Part shown: in pieces, positions 47,069 through 60,745 of the stretch
How positions within the stretch are numbered: the first letter of the stretch is position 1
Layout: every line of letters begins with the position of its first letter
Assembly: GCA_963082975.1 (NCBI GenBank)
Contig: OY720348.1
Location: 68,349,719 to 68,413,718, forward strand
Reading direction: 5' to 3'
Length of the DNA stretch: 64,000 nt
Source of the DNA: Labia minor
Lineage: Eukaryota; Arthropoda; Insecta; Dermaptera; Spongiphoridae
Translations under genes and position numbers: made by a program
The notes under the pieces: model-generated
What the model saw: the letters and a program-made list of their open reading frames with translations, nothing else
What the model was told of the DNA's origin: nothing
Database searches by the model: none

Positions 47069-48924
47069 TTAATTAATAGGAATAAATAAATTTACAATTA
47101 ATACTTGATTAGGGAAGGATTGAAGGATGATTTCGGTGGAGAGGCCGGTTAACATCTTCCACTGGAAAGGAAATGGGAACTGAGTGCGCTCCTCGAGCTC
47201 GAAGCTCACCGGCAGGCCAGGAGGGAGGGTTGGTGGGAGGTGAGGGGAGGTGGCGGAGGGGATCATCATGGCGGCATATCTTTCAATCTGTCAAAATACA
47301 ATAATTAATATTTAATTAACGAAGCACCGTAAAATTATATAATAGTAGTGAAAATTAATCTACGTTTCATAATGAATCGATTCGTATAGGTTTTACCTGT
47401 TGTTATGAGGCAATCTTTTTGTTGAACTGTAAACATAAACCGATATTAAAATTAATTAAAAATTTCCATTTCATGATACGAAAAATCAATTTTATTTAGA
47501 ATCTTGCTAAAATTATGTTCAATTGATTTATCTTGGTCACAATTTACAAGATTCAGTCAAAAATTTTAATAAAATGAAAATCATGGATTTGCTTGGTTTT
47601 TTCTAATTCTCCAAAGCGTTCTATAAATATGAGTTCCAAATTTTATACTATTGTGAAGCGTTGGAGAGGTGGGTCCTCTCAGAGGCACTTGATATGTCTC
47701 ACTTGTCAATTAAAGGGTTTTGCTAGTCGAAGAATTGACGTGATCTGGATATATTTGAATTAAACCCCCGAAGGGGGTTTAATTCAAATATATATAGAAG
47801 ACTCTTATAGAGTCTCCTATAAGAGACAAGATTTCATTTTTATTTCTTTTTAATGACTCTATGCTAGGTATTCTCCTTCATCCAAATAAATTTGATTTTT
47901 TGATGGATCCAGGGAGGGGAGGGGGGAAGAGTAAGCGTAAGGGAATGGATGGAAAGGAGTCAACGGTTAAAGAACATGATTCCTCCAGGTAGAAGAGAGA
48001 TTTAGAAGAAATCATGAGCTCACGTGAGGGCAGGGACGCTACTCCCTGAAGTAGAAATCTTTTCTATTGGGATCATAGAGAAGAAACTACCCGTGACCCG
48101 TCAAAATCTTTCTAATAAGTCTTACTATCTATTTTTTCTATTATTATTCATGTTTTTAAGAAATAATAATTATTTTCTAATTAAAAATTATGTAATAATT
48201 GTTTCTTGTCTATTCTATTTTTCAATCCTTTTGTCTATTAATCTATTAATTTAATATCTTTTCAGGTTCTCTTTAGCTTTACCTCTTGATCTTTCAATTA
48301 TCTATTACTAATTTATATATTTTGTCTTTTACCATTCTAGGATAGATAGTAATACACCAACAAATATTATATATATATATATTTATATTGTTATATTATT
48401 TCTATTCTTTATTTTTTATATATTATATCGCTTATTTATAAAATATATAATAATTGGATAAATTCAAAAATAATTTAGATGTTATATTATGAATTTTGAA
48501 AATCCTAATACTTGTCAATTCTCTACCACCTAAATGTAAATTTTCATAACGAATATTTTATAATTTTCTATTAAAATATTATATTTCATCAATTCTTTTC
48601 TATTTATTTATTTTCATATTTATTTATTTATTTATTTCATCTTAGAATTGTACTCACCTTTTTAGTGGGATCCATCCATGATTTGAAAGATTATCAATGA
48701 AGTTGTTTCCTGAAAACAGAAAAAGAAACCAAACAAAACACATCGATGCATATTTTCAATCGATTACAAAATATTTGAAAATATTTTTATAAATAAGTAT
48801 CAAGAAAATATACTCACTCTGGGAGTTGTACTCTTAGCAATAAGACAATGGATCGATCATCTGGAATTCATTCATTTAGCTTCCCTCTTGTTTCCTGAAT
48901 GCCATCCTTCAAGTTCAAGTAGAA
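47069..48924 (-). pseudogene. Remnant of an unrecognised multi-exon gene (unit B)
   Basis: Counterpart of 15840-17701. Possible exons are 48818-48924, 48658-48709, 47397-47426 and a terminal segment 47069-47287. The terminal segment has an open frame from gccgccATGATG, a good initiation context: MMIPSATSPHLPPTLPPGLP, then FPFQWKMLTGLS, 66 codons. It is proline-rich and unlike surrounding AT-rich DNA in composition. No family is recognised. It could be a short terminal exon or chance. Confidence 0.3.
47749..47793. repeat. Perfect 21-bp-arm hairpin (unit B)
   Basis: Same arms as 16525-16569 but the centre reads cccccgaaggggg where A has cccccttcagggg. The centre therefore looks inverted rather than substituted. 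The neighbouring second hairpin is also present, slightly diverged. Confidence 0.9.
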
Positions 48925-49065
48925 CTAAAAAAATGGAAAAAAATTTTAATTCAATTAAAATCGTACTTTTAATAAAAATGAATCGAGTATAGTTTAAAAT
49001 TGAAATGAATATAAAAAGTGAATAAAATCTAAATTTATATACCTATATTGAATTTTATTTTAGAT

Positions 49066-49195
49066 CAGGCGCCCCAGATCAATTTTTAATGCGCCCTCGC
49101 TGGACTTTTTTCCAATATAGTTCTAAAAAAAAAAGGTAAAATGATTTTGCGGTGAGGATTTTTCAGGCTCTAAGTATCACCAGTGCCCACCCCTG
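49066..49195. mobile_element. 130-bp hAT MITE (unit B)
   Basis: Orthologous to 17843-17972 with the same ttttagat duplication. Confidence 0.85.
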
Positions 49196-49354
49196 TTTTA
49201 GATACTGAACTGAATTTAACCCTATTTTACAAGCTTTTTGAGACACTATTTAAAAATTAGTGGTGGGATTTCGAAATAACCACTTGAATCTATTAATTGT
49301 TAATATTTGTTTTAAATGTTGGAAAAATAAAAAAAAGAAAATAAAAGTTTTATA

Positions 49355-49496
49355 TTATTATTATTATTTCCACGGATAGAGGATCACGCAGAGCTATAGA
49401 GAGAAAAAATTAATTATTGAATTTCCTTAGGCTCGAACTCGACCCTTCAATGTGGTAGACTGTCGTGCTAACCACTAAACCTTTGAAGAGTCTAAG
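49355..49496 (-). mobile_element. tRNA-derived SINE (unit B)
   Basis: Orthologous to 18132-18273 with the same duplication (49346-49354 and 49497-49505). Confidence 0.88.
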
Positions 49497-50318
49497 AGTT
49501 TTATAAAATTTAGAGTTTTAGAAGTCCCTTGAATTAGATTTCTTACCACACAGGTCAATTTCAATTAATTATTAAAAATATTAATTTATTTCATTAAATA
49601 GAATTGAATAAACAGCCCACCAATGAGATGCCTCGCTGTCGTTGTGAAGGGATGAGATGAATCTCAATAGCTGGAAATCAACAGACTAAGATGGTTGGAG
49701 AGATGTGAATGGTCTGGGGAGAAGGAGGATGTAAATTCAAACAACAGGGGGAAAGGTGGTAGTATAAACTTTATAAGTAGTTTTATTGTAACAGATAAAA
49801 ATAATAAATTTATGTTATTAACAGAAAAATTAAATAATAGAAACGACTTAAAAATAATCCATTTCTTTGTATTAGTGAAATATAATTTTTTGTATATCAT
49901 TGTAAATTGTATTTATATAATGATGAACACATTTATAATATAAAATGATATTTTTATTGAAACTCGATATTTTCTTGCTATTCATTACAAAATTACATAT
50001 GTAAACATATGCTTTGATACCATCAGCTTATCCATTAATTAATCAAATCTTTTGTAATGAACTGATGGGAATAAATGGATACTTTGCAATTCTCATCCAA
50101 CCCACAGGATTGAAAATAATTAATAACATTATATATATATATATGTAATTATTTTTTCTGATATTATTAGAATATCTATATATTATTAGATTGCAACTTG
50201 AAATAAAATAATCGAATCTGTAAACTGATTTTCTTTTTTTTTCTAAAAATAAAAAGATTAAATTAAAAAAAATAGAGATTTTGAATTTTCTCTATTCAAT
50301 TAGAAAATCAAGTGAATA

Positions 50319-50857
50319 CTCGAGGGAAGGTCAATAAGTCATGACTTTTTGAATAAAACACAAGTTTTTGGATAAAAAATTAATTTATTTTTCAATGTAG
50401 TCTCCTTTGAGCTCTATATACTTCGTCCAAAGTTTCTGTAATTTTTTTATCCCTTCCAAAAAATAAGATTTGTCGATAACATCAAAATAAGTATTTGTTT
50501 GTGAGATGATTTCATCGTTAAAATCCAATATCTCTTTCCGCCGAGCAATTTCTTCAGGTTTGGAAACAAGAAATAGTCACTCGGGGCTAAATCTGGAGAA
50601 TAGGGCGGATAAGGAAGCAACGAATTCCTCGTAGTATCCCAATTCATGGATCTTGAAGGAAATTCACTTTTTTCAAATTTGTTATCAAATCACGAGGTAG
50701 TCTGCTATTAATGGATGTTAAATAAAAACTAAAAGACCCTGCTGGTTGAAATTTCAACAGGAGTCAGCTGATCGTCGCTTGTTGATAGGAGCAGTGTTTC
50801 CATTTCATTTAAAAGACGGGAAATACAAAAAGTAACGGACTTATTGACCTGCCCTCG
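50319..50857 (-). mobile_element. Deleted mariner element (unit B)
   Basis: Orthologous to 19094-19632, same length and same TA flanks. Confidence 0.88.
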
Positions 50858-51469
50858 TACCTATAGACATAGACTTGTATATATGATATATATTATTATG
50901 TAAATTTGTAATGAATAGGAAAAAAATTTTTAACTAAAGAAGGAATTATTTTACTAATAAGTATAATAAATATACATATATATAAATGAGTAAATTTGTT
51001 GATATATAATTTTTATTTAATCTTTAATATTTTTTTATAGTTGAAAATTAGCAAAAACTGATAATTTTTTAAAAAACTCGAAATAAATCTAATGAACTTA
51101 TGTAAAAACTAGTTATTATTTATTTATTAAAAATCAAAAACTGAATAAATTGATATATAATTTTAACTTCAATATTTCATATAGTTGAAAATTAGCAAAA
51201 AATCATAATTTTATTTTTTTGAAAAAGTCGATAGAATAAAAACTTTTCAAGAAATATAAAAACAGTAGGAAGACTCATCCTATTAATATCAGTGTTTCCC
51301 AATATGGGGCTTTCGCCCCACAAGGGGGCAATTTGATTGTAAAGAAGGGCAATTCGAAAATGACTTGACACGAGTTTAACTCTTTTTAATATTACAAATG
51401 AATTGATACAAGAGACGTTTGGATATCTAAGGTAAGGTACCAAAAGTCAGAAAGAAAGTGGAGAAACAA

Positions 51470-53451
51470 GAAAAATCATAAAAATACAACAATAAAGTAA
51501 AAACAAAAAATAGATCGGCCTAACAGGTGAAATTGAACATTTTTCAATTAAATAAGAATTTAGAGATAGAAAGAGATTTTTTAGTATATAAGATTGTGAA
51601 GTGATAGCAAAAAATGTTTAAAAGAAAGGAAATGATAACTAAATAGGAGAGATGAGGTCTCCATTATTATTATATATCTAATAAATAAAAACGAAATGAT
51701 GATGGTGGTGATAAGAAAATGAATAAGATAATAATAAGACCAAAAAGGTTCATGGTAAGTGAATTAAGTTTATTTGATATTATAATAATTTATTTTAATT
51801 AAGAAATTAATAAATTTTATAACAAGATAGTGAAAGATGAGGAAATGAAATTTTAATTTTTTATTTCGATTTATTTCCATTTAATAAGTTAAATAAAATA
51901 AGGGTTCATGTTACTTATGTTGCAGATACAATATGGAGAACAGACAAATATAAATGGAATGAAGAAAAAATTAGAAAAAAGGGAAAAATACACATATAAT
52001 TAGAAAATATTATTCTATATTTCATTGAATCCAATAATCAAAATATATGTAATTCTATGTATTTCAATAGGCCTGTATGCGTATGATGTAATAGAAATAT
52101 CAAAAATAAAATTACATTCAATGTAGAGACTAGAATTGTTATCCATGAGTATTCGGTTGGAGATGTTGCTTCCTTGAGAGTTCTTGTCAAAATGACTCCT
52201 CGAAAGATCTCACTTCAGCTTAAATAGAAAAAAGATAATATTACATTTCTAATCCGATAAGTGTCCTCTTTTGTTATTGAAAAAAATAAAATAATTTGAA
52301 AAGAAATCAATTTATTATTTTAATAAAAGCAAATATTAAATGTCAATCAATTATACTTGTATATCCATTATTTTAATACTTATTCAATTTAAATTAGATT
52401 TCTTTTTATATTATGTTATATTATTTCTATTCTTATATTTTCATCTGTTAGATTGTCTTTTTTATTAAACATCTCTTAATTGAATAAATACATAAATAAT
52501 TTAGATCTTATATATTTTTTAAAGTATATTTGAATCGTTGCAAACTAAAAGGTTTATTGGCGATTTTTTGACGGTTTATATATATAAAAATATTAATTAA
52601 TATGCTTATTAAGGTTTTAGTTTCAGAAATAAGTTTATTAGCGGAATAAGTATAAATTATAAATTATTAATTATTTTAACCTTCAATTTAAAAGGAAAAC
52701 ATTTTTCCAACATATTTTTAGAAATATACTATTTCTAAAATCATCCCTACAATTTATTTTCTTTAAAGTGGATTCAAATTATTTAAATATTTAAATTAAT
52801 TAATAATAAACAATGAGTTATGTTTTCAAAAATAGTTTCTTTCAAAGTTTCAAATTAAAGTTATTCTGACATATTTATTTAGTAGTTTATTATATTAATG
52901 AGATTTGAGAATTGCTATTTTATATTATATTTTTTAATAATTTATATATTTCATATACTTAACTTAAATTGATCTAATTTTATTTTTTAATTTTTTCAGA
53001 AAGATAACTCCATACATCAATGAGAAAGAAGAAAAAGAAGGCAAGATGAGATCTTTGAAGAAATATCCATCAATTTATTTTTATGTATTTATTTATTGAA
53101 TTTATTGTATTTGTTATTGTATTTATATTGTAATAATTTATATATAATTATAATATGTAACTTGCTTTAATTTTTGAAAAACTACAAATAAAAAAAAAAC
53201 AAATGTAAATAATTATGATGTTTTTATTTGAGGTTAAATTTCCTATCCTTTCCTTTTAAATTTCTATTCCTCATATATATATATCAATTGAATTTTTTAT
53301 TCCTATTTTCCTCTCCTTTTCAATATCCAATCATCATTGGTTAAATTCTAAATAAATTATGCTAGAAAAATAAAAATGGATAGAATACATAAAAGTTATA
53401 GACAGATAGATAGATAGGAATAAAAAAAAGAATATGTCTTATTAATCTAAA
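51470..53451. repeat. Decayed module, single hybrid copy (unit B)
   Basis: Corresponds to 20231-24612 of A with one of the two direct repeats lost. Its start matches the first repeat of A (cctgtatgcgtatg, ttggcgattttttgacgg) and its end matches the second (ttcctcatatatatat, ctccttttcaatatccaatc). The crossover lies between about 52866 and 53272, where the two repeats are identical. Confidence 0.75.
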
Positions 53452-54298
53452 TCTTATAAATAAAAATGACTTTTGTAATTGCATCACTCAATAACGCCTG
53501 GACCAATTTTGACAATTCTTTTTTTAAAATGTTCGTTGAAGTCCAAGGATGGTTTTTCCGGCGAGAAAAAATCGAATAATTGTCGGGAAAACCCTAAAAA
53601 CAGCCCTTTTCTTTACATTTTCTTATTGATGACGTCACAGCTAGGGAGGACGAACATTTGGAATAAAAGTTGTCGCTTATCTGACCTCCCTACCTCCCCG
53701 AGAAATTCTCACTAAAAATGTTTATAATATTTTTATTTATTAAATCAAACTAAATATTATTTTTTATTTCAATATTTTTTTAATGTTAATACAATAATTT
53801 TTATATTTTATAATCTATAAAATAATTTAATTATTTTAAAAAACGGCGGTCTTCATTTTTTTTACTCTCTACTGACTGTGACTGTAAGGATGATCTGTGC
53901 TGTGAATCCCTTCCTTCTCACTGTCGAATAGAAATAGATGATATTACTTGGATAAATTTTTAAGATAATTAATTAATTTTATCAAATAAATATCTAATTA
54001 TTTTCAGGTAATTTTATATATATTTTAATATTATTATTATAGTTTTAATTTTTTTAAGTAATTTCTTTTTATTTTAATTTTTATATTTAAGCTAAATATC
54101 ATTTAATATTTTTTAAATTTATTAATTTAATTAAATACATTTGTTTAAAATTGTTTTTCATAATATCAAATAGTTTGAATTTCTATTTAAAACGTTTTAT
54201 TTATTTAATTTAATTTTATTTATTTTTTGATCATTTTATTTGTATTTTTATATTAATAATTGTTTTTTTTAGATAATTTAAAACATTTCGATTGCCTT

Positions 54299-54417
54299 TT
54301 TTTACCGACCGACGATAGTAAGGGAGGTATTGTTTTCACACCAAATTTCACATGAGGAGATTTTTTTACATATCACCACGAATGTATTGGTTTTATCCTC
54401 GGGAAAAATCATCTTCA
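54299..54417 (-). repeat. Short dispersed repeat, type 2 (inside Helitron)
   Basis: Inverted copy of the repeat at 10229-10352 and 12470-12590: ccgaccgacgatag, ttcacaccaaatttcacatg, acatatcaccacgaatg. Confidence 0.6.
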
Positions 54418-55034
54418 TTATGTTTTGCATAATTTAAAATTATATGACGTCACCCAGCCCTTCATGACGTCACAGCCTCCTTATTATAATCACGGGCAAC
54501 GCCGGCTACTTCAGCTATATATTATAAATAAAATAAAATTAAAAATATTTATGTTATATTTATATCTGTTTTTTATTACATTAATAGATATATTAAAATT
54601 ATTTGAAATTGTTTCTGTAGCTGGAAATTAATTTATTTCAAACCGTCGGTCGGTTCAGACCTGGCTACAGGTCAACTTATTACTTGATTAATTTTGAATT
54701 TTGATTTTATTTATTTATTTACTTAAAAATTTAATTTTATTAAATAAATATCTAATTATTTTCAGGTAAGTTTATATATTTTTTATTTTTTAATCTCATT
54801 ATGCTAGCTAAAATTGTTTGTTTGTATTAATGGTTTCGAGGCAGGTTTGTATTAATGGTTTCGAGGCAGGAAAAGTGATGGGGTTTGAAATTAATAGTGA
54901 TAATGCAAAATAAATAGTATCAGAGCGAATAATATTTGCAAAGAATTTAAATCGAGGTTGCAATCGGGAAATTATTATCAAAGGGGATCAAAATTAAAAT
55001 ATATAAAACAATTATTTTTTCTGTTGTATTATAG

Positions 55035-55400
55035 GGGTGGGAGGCATGGTCTATAACCCTGGGAGATGAGAGTAGATTCAGAGTATTTGAGAAAAGGATT
55101 CTTCCCAAGATTTATGGGCCAAAGAAAGATGAGGACACCGGGGAATAGCGGAGACTGCATAACAAGGAATTGCATGACCTCTATGCATCTCTAGATATAG
55201 GTTATAAAATAGAGAAGGCTGGGTTCGGCAGGGCACATGGCTAGAATGGGAGAGGAAAAATATATTGGTGGGGAGTTCGATTGGAAAACGTCCGTGTGGA
55301 AGACCAATTGTGAACAGGGAGGACATTGTAGGAAGGAACGTGAGAGAAATGGGACAGGGTAGGAGTTAGATGGTTATAGCTCAGAATAGGGACACTCGGG
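55035..55400 (+). mobile_element. LINE fragment captured in the Helitron
   Basis: Plus-strand sequence homologous to the non-LTR fragment at 31849-32282. Shared segments are gtctata-acc-t-ggagatgagag, atttatgggccaaagaaaga and gcatgacctctatgcatctc. It is diverged and in the opposite orientation to the resident fragment, so it came from another family member or an older copy. No intact frame. Confidence 0.8.
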
Positions 55401-55463
55401 GGGTACAGGGGGCGGAGCCCCCGTCTAGGTGTGGAGAGCGCCGAAGGCGCTCGGAGCAGCTAG

Positions 55464-57281
55464 TATAATAATAAAAATGAGAGATGAGATTTTCATTTTT
55501 ATTATTAATTATTAGATATCTAAAAAGAAGAAGTGAGATGCTGATAAGAAAATGTAGGATATTTGTGTTTACAAGGCTCATGAGAGATTTCAATTGTTCT
55601 TTACTCTACACAACCCTGTTTAAATAAAAAACAAAATTTAATTAAAAAATATCGATGTGTATAATATATTAACTTATAAATATAAATAAAACAAGGATAA
55701 TCTAGAAATAAAAATTTTGACTTGTGAGAGTGAGAAAAAGATAAAAATTATAGATGAGATAAACATTTTTATTATTATATACTAAATTAATTGATATGAT
55801 AAAAAATAGAAATTAAATAATATTTTCATAAGTGATATGCAATTAAGGAAAGATACATAAAGATGCTGAGACAACAGAGAATCAGAAGGAAGGGGTAATT
55901 AATAATAATATATATATCGTATAAGTAAATAAAATTGTAATAGTGAAATAGGATATAAATATTATTTAATGATTAGAAGTAAAACTTATTTGAAATTGGA
56001 TGAAATATTTAGACATTTTTTCAACAAATTTTAAAGTTTTTCTAAAATCATCCCTACAATTTATTTTATTTTTTATTTAAAGTCGATTCAAATTATTTAA
56101 ATATTTAAATTAAATAAGAATAAAGAAAGAGTTACATTTTCATAAGTATTTTCTCTCAATTAAAGTTATAATTATTAATACTATTTCATTGATTGGTTTT
56201 TGATTGGAGATGTTGCTCCCTTGGCATTTCATATTAAAGTGACTCTGTGAGAGGAACCACTTCATCTAATATAGCAAAAAGTTAATATATTAATATTACA
56301 ATTGTAATCTGATAATTATCCTCTATTTTGATTATTATTTATTTATTATTATTATTTATTTATTTATTTATTATTATTATTTATTTATTTATTTATTATT
56401 ATGATTATTATTATTAAAATTTATTTATTTAATATTATTAATATTTATTTATTAATCAAAATTCACGCTTTTACTATGCAATCATTGATAAAAAATTATT
56501 ATTTCGATTAAATATGAATTGATTCTTGTTTAGAATAAAAAATGGAAGAAAATAATAAGTAATAGATAAATTTTAAACTTGTATTTAAAAAAGTAGCATT
56601 TTGCCTGAAATATTAATCAAAAGTCACGCTTTTACTATGCAATCATTGATAAAAAATTATGATATCGATGAAATATGAATTTATTCGTGTTTAGATTCAG
56701 AAATGGAAGAAAATGATATATAATAAATAAATATATCTCTTGTATTTAAAAAAGTAGTACTATACCTAAAATATTTGGAAAAAATCACGCTTTTTCTATG
56801 AATTGATGACTTTCTGTAATATTTATGAAATACTACTAATAATAAAAAAAACAAATTTAAATAATTTTGAAATATTTATTTGAAGTTAAATTTCCTGTCC
56901 ATTTCTTTTTATTTTCTAATCCTAAATATACTAGATAAATATCAATAAAATTTTCGAAATAATAATAAATAAAGAGTAATATTTTCATAAGTATCTTCTC
57001 TCAATTAAAGTTATAATTGTTATTATTATTTAACTCTCTTAACATTGGATTCAATGGAGAGTATAAAATTTGAATGTTGTTATCCATGGGTCTTTGATTA
57101 GAGATGTTGTTCCTTGAGATATCAAGGCAGTGTCCTTGTGAAAGGCCTCACTTCAGCTTAAATAATAAAAATTAATATATATAATAGATATATTAAATGA
57201 TTCTAATCCGATAATATTTCTCTTATGTTATTGAAAAAAATAAAATAATTTCAAAAGAAATAAATTTACTTTTGAATAATA
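55464..57281. repeat. Decayed modules up to the unit junction (unit B)
   Basis: Corresponds to 24613-26273 of A. It holds block-a traces near 56200 and 57075 and the (TTTA/TTA)n microsatellite at about 56325-56448. A roughly 173-bp segment starting tcacgcttttactatgcaat is duplicated in tandem (from about 56461 and 56633); A has it once, near 25616. Confidence 0.6.
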
Positions 57282-57595
57282 GCAAATATTAAATGTCACT
57301 CAATTTTCAATTATACTACTATAGTATATCAATTAATGTTTATTTTAATTCTTTATTAATTTTAAATTAAATTTCTTGTTATAGTATATTATTTCTAGTC
57401 TTTTCTTTTTATATATTACATTGGTTTTTATTTGGCTCTTTATTTTAAAATAATTTTCAATGATTTAAAAAATTAATAAAATTATCGAAAATTTGTCCAA
57501 TCTTGTTTTTTTGTTATTTCAGAAAGATAACTCCATACAATTAGTGTTAATAAAGTTATAATTGTTATTATTATTTATCTATCTAAACTCTAAAC

Positions 57596-57826
57596 CAGTG
57601 ATTCTTAACCTTTTTTTACCGCGGCACACTTTTAACGGTTTAAAAATTTGTCGGCACACAAAGAAAAAGATAAGTTTAACGAATTGAAAAAAGTGGTCCC
57701 AAAAACGGTTTACCTTTTTTTTTAGAACCTAATTGGAAAAATTTAGAAAAAAAATCGGAAATGTTTAAGAGCTTCTTTACATTAGTAATAATTTGGTGGC
57801 ACATTTTGATAAGTTAAGAATCACTT
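57596..57826. mobile_element. hAT-type MITE (copy C)
   Basis: Orthologous insertion to 315-544 with the same flanks. It is one T longer in an internal T run. Confidence 0.88.
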
Positions 57827-58338
57827 CTCTAAACCTTTGATTCAATTGAGAATATAAAATTTGGATGTTGTTATCCATGAGTATTCTATTGGAGATGATG
57901 CTCCCTTGAAATTTCTTGTCAAAGTGACTCTGTGAAAGGCATCACTTCAGCTTAAATAGCAAAAAGTTAATATATTATACAATTCTAATCCGATAATTAT
58001 CATCTTTTGGTTTTGAAAAAAATAAAATAATTTCAAAAGAAATAAATTTATATTTTTGATAATTTATATATTTAATAACGAAAATTGTTCTAATCTTAAT
58101 TTTGATTTTTCAGAAAGACAACTCCATACATCGATGAGAAAAAAGGAGAAGAAATATTGATGAATTTTTATGTATTTATTTATATATTTATTTATAATTA
58201 TCATATGTAACTTTTTCTGTAATTTGTGAATGAATACTAATAATAAAACGAACAAATGTAAATAATTATGAAGTTTTAATTTGAAGTAAACATTCTTATC
58301 TTTACCTTTATATATTCCTATTCATCATATATACTCAT

Positions 58339-58382
<44 letters not shown>

Positions 58383-58832
58383 AGTTTAAATTCGCATTAA
58401 AAAAATGTTCCAATGATACAAAATTAAATACAATGTTGAAATACCAAAATAATAAAAAAAATAGTTCATTTAATAATTTAACTTTATATTGAAAGAAAAA
58501 TAAACAGTAAAAATATAAATATAGGTAAAAAGAATTTAGGAGAGACTCTAATACAATGAATATACACGTAATAAAGTTTTAACACGGAGATTGGTTCCAG
58601 AAAAAACCACTAAAAAAAACGTATAAAACAAAACATTGATCTTATGGAAAATTGGTGATTGGTTCCTTATCTCTAAAACCTATGAAAATTAGAGAAAAAT
58701 AGGGATTTTTTAAGAATATGTATTCAGGTTTATTTATTAAATCACAGATATAATGTGTATTTAAGCATAATTATTAAAGAAAAAAAATAAGCACTCTAAG
58801 CTTGATAGTTCTTACAGTGGCTTCGTTTAAAC

Positions 58833-59590
58833 CAGTGGCGAACCTAGAACTTTTGCCGCCCGGGGCGATCTCCAGTTTGCCGCCCTTTTTATTATAAGTC
58901 AATCAAACAGTGGTATTTATAAATTAATGCACATAAATAAATTATTAAGTTATTTAATCAATATTAATTAATACACAGAGAGTAAATTTTTTATACATAT
59001 TTGTATGCACTCGTAAACATATTAATATAATATTTACTCTTCTAGCTTTCATACTAGAAAAATCGTGTAAAATGCTCTCCAAATTTATATTTATATTTTT
59101 TCCACCGGCCTGCTTTTCAAAAGAAAAATCGATAATTTAAAAAAATATTGCTATATCACTTCAAAGTAATCATAGAAACTTTTCAAAAGAAATGACATCT
59201 ATAAACTGATATCAAAAAATTTTAGTTAGGAAAAATTGCTGAACAAAATCGTAAAGATGCGTTTACGAATTCAACGAATTTTAATGAATACAATAAAATA
59301 AAATTATTATCCTGTTCTTGGAAGTAGAATTTAAAATTTACACTAAAATGTATTTATTTACACCGAGGAATAATATTCGAAATCATATAGTTAATCATAA
59401 TTTATATAAATCAAATAGTAAACTTATAATAATCATAATAATCATTTATTATTTAAGAAAGAAAAAAAAAATAAATATGAAATGAATACGTTGCTTTTTA
59501 CAACTATAACTAAATATAAAAAATGCCGCCTCAAGATAAGTGCCGCCCGGTGCGGACCGCACCCCCCGCACCCCCCTAGGTACGCCACTG
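58833..59590. mobile_element. Non-autonomous hAT, left copy (unit C)
   Basis: Same element and same mismatched flanks as 1533-2289. One extra A lies in an internal A run. Confidence 0.85.
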
Positions 59591-60745
59591 AGGTAATTAG
59601 AGTTTTTATATCAATAAATGAGACAATTAACTAAATTAAATAATTTCATTTGAATCAAATATATATTTGAAATACTGGTTTTGTTTAAGATGGTATCAAT
59701 TCACTCTTTAATACAAACAATAAATTTATTATTCTACTGTTAACTTATCAAGTAACGTTATATTTCTATTCATATTCGTCTTATTATTATATTTTTACTA
59801 TCTCGCCAGAGATAGTATTGCGATCATCAAAATTTGCGATGTCGAGATTTTGATGTTTTTATACGTTTTGAAGATTCCCGAATCATTTTAACTAAGGTTG
59901 AGAAAAATGTCTGTCTGTGTGTGTGTATGTGTGTGTATGTATGTAGACAAGATTACGCAAAAACGGTTTGAGCTAGAATCATGAAATTTGTGAAAGGGCC
60001 GAGCGATAGATCGGTGTTCCAGGTATTAATATTATATTTATATATTATATGAATACCATTGTTCCCTGTAAAATATAAATCAAATTGTGCATTATATACA
60101 ATCAATTAATTACAATAAGTATATTCAAATTGCATACCCTTGTAAAAATTAAAAATTCGCCCGAAATACAATCATCAATATTAATATTAATCAGTTAAAT
60201 ATATAATATTTTAAAGATATAAACATAAAACTATAAAGTATATAACATTAATCAAAGTAAGAATCAAAAATAATCTTTAGTCAGCATTAATAAGCCTTTT
60301 ATTCAAACGGTGTGTATTAATAAATTCTAAATAATTTTCTTTTTACATTAATTGCATACCTAAAAATATTTTACCTGTATGAATTGCTAAATTAAAATTT
60401 AAATATGATTAAATTAAATTTAAAATGCTTTTCTCGTGTAAGAAATAAAATAAGGATTTTTATAGTTTCTTTTTTATTTACAATAATTATAGTTTAATAA
60501 AATGAAAGAATCATAGACATAGTTTAGATTTGTATAAATGAATAATAAATATATTAACATAAGAATAATAAAATGATAGTATTCTTAAATATAATAGATA
60601 ATTAGTAATAGTATATTAATTACTAGAGCAAATAAAATACTAAGTTAAATAAATCAGATTTTTATTGATTTAAACTATAATTTGTGCTATAAAGTAGAGA
60701 AGCTATATTTAAAGAAAATATTGTTTTCATTATTAAGCCTGTTTT

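Larger units (their letters stand above)
53452..55463 (+). mobile_element. Non-autonomous Helitron (unit B only)
   Basis: A 2012-bp insertion between A and T with no target duplication; the empty site in A is 24612/24613. It starts TCTTATAAATAAAAATG and ends CTAG. A hairpin gagcgcc-gaa-ggcgctc (55436-55452) lies 7 nt before the CTAG, and a second GC hairpin is at 55408-55422. These are the diagnostic rolling-circle transposon features. No Rep/helicase gene is present. It contains three tgacgtca palindromes (53630, 54445, 54465), an inverted type-2 repeat (54299-54417) and a captured LINE fragment (55035-55400). Confidence 0.93.
26274..57281. repeat. Macro-tandem unit, copy B
   Basis: Second and only fully bounded copy, about 31.0 kb. 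It is longer than A mainly because of four insertions: a LINE at 32296-34380, a hAT-like element at 36288-38619 with a nested MULE, a longer hAT at 43250-45134, and a Helitron at 53452-55463. It is shorter where one of two roughly 2.4-kb modules has been lost. Outside these blocks it differs from A by scattered substitutions and small indels. Confidence 0.93.

Noticed and set aside
53452-55463. Interpreting the 2-kb insertion as a gene-bearing region because of short frames (53479 and 54425)
   Set aside because: The ends define a Helitron, and the frames have no recognisable domains.
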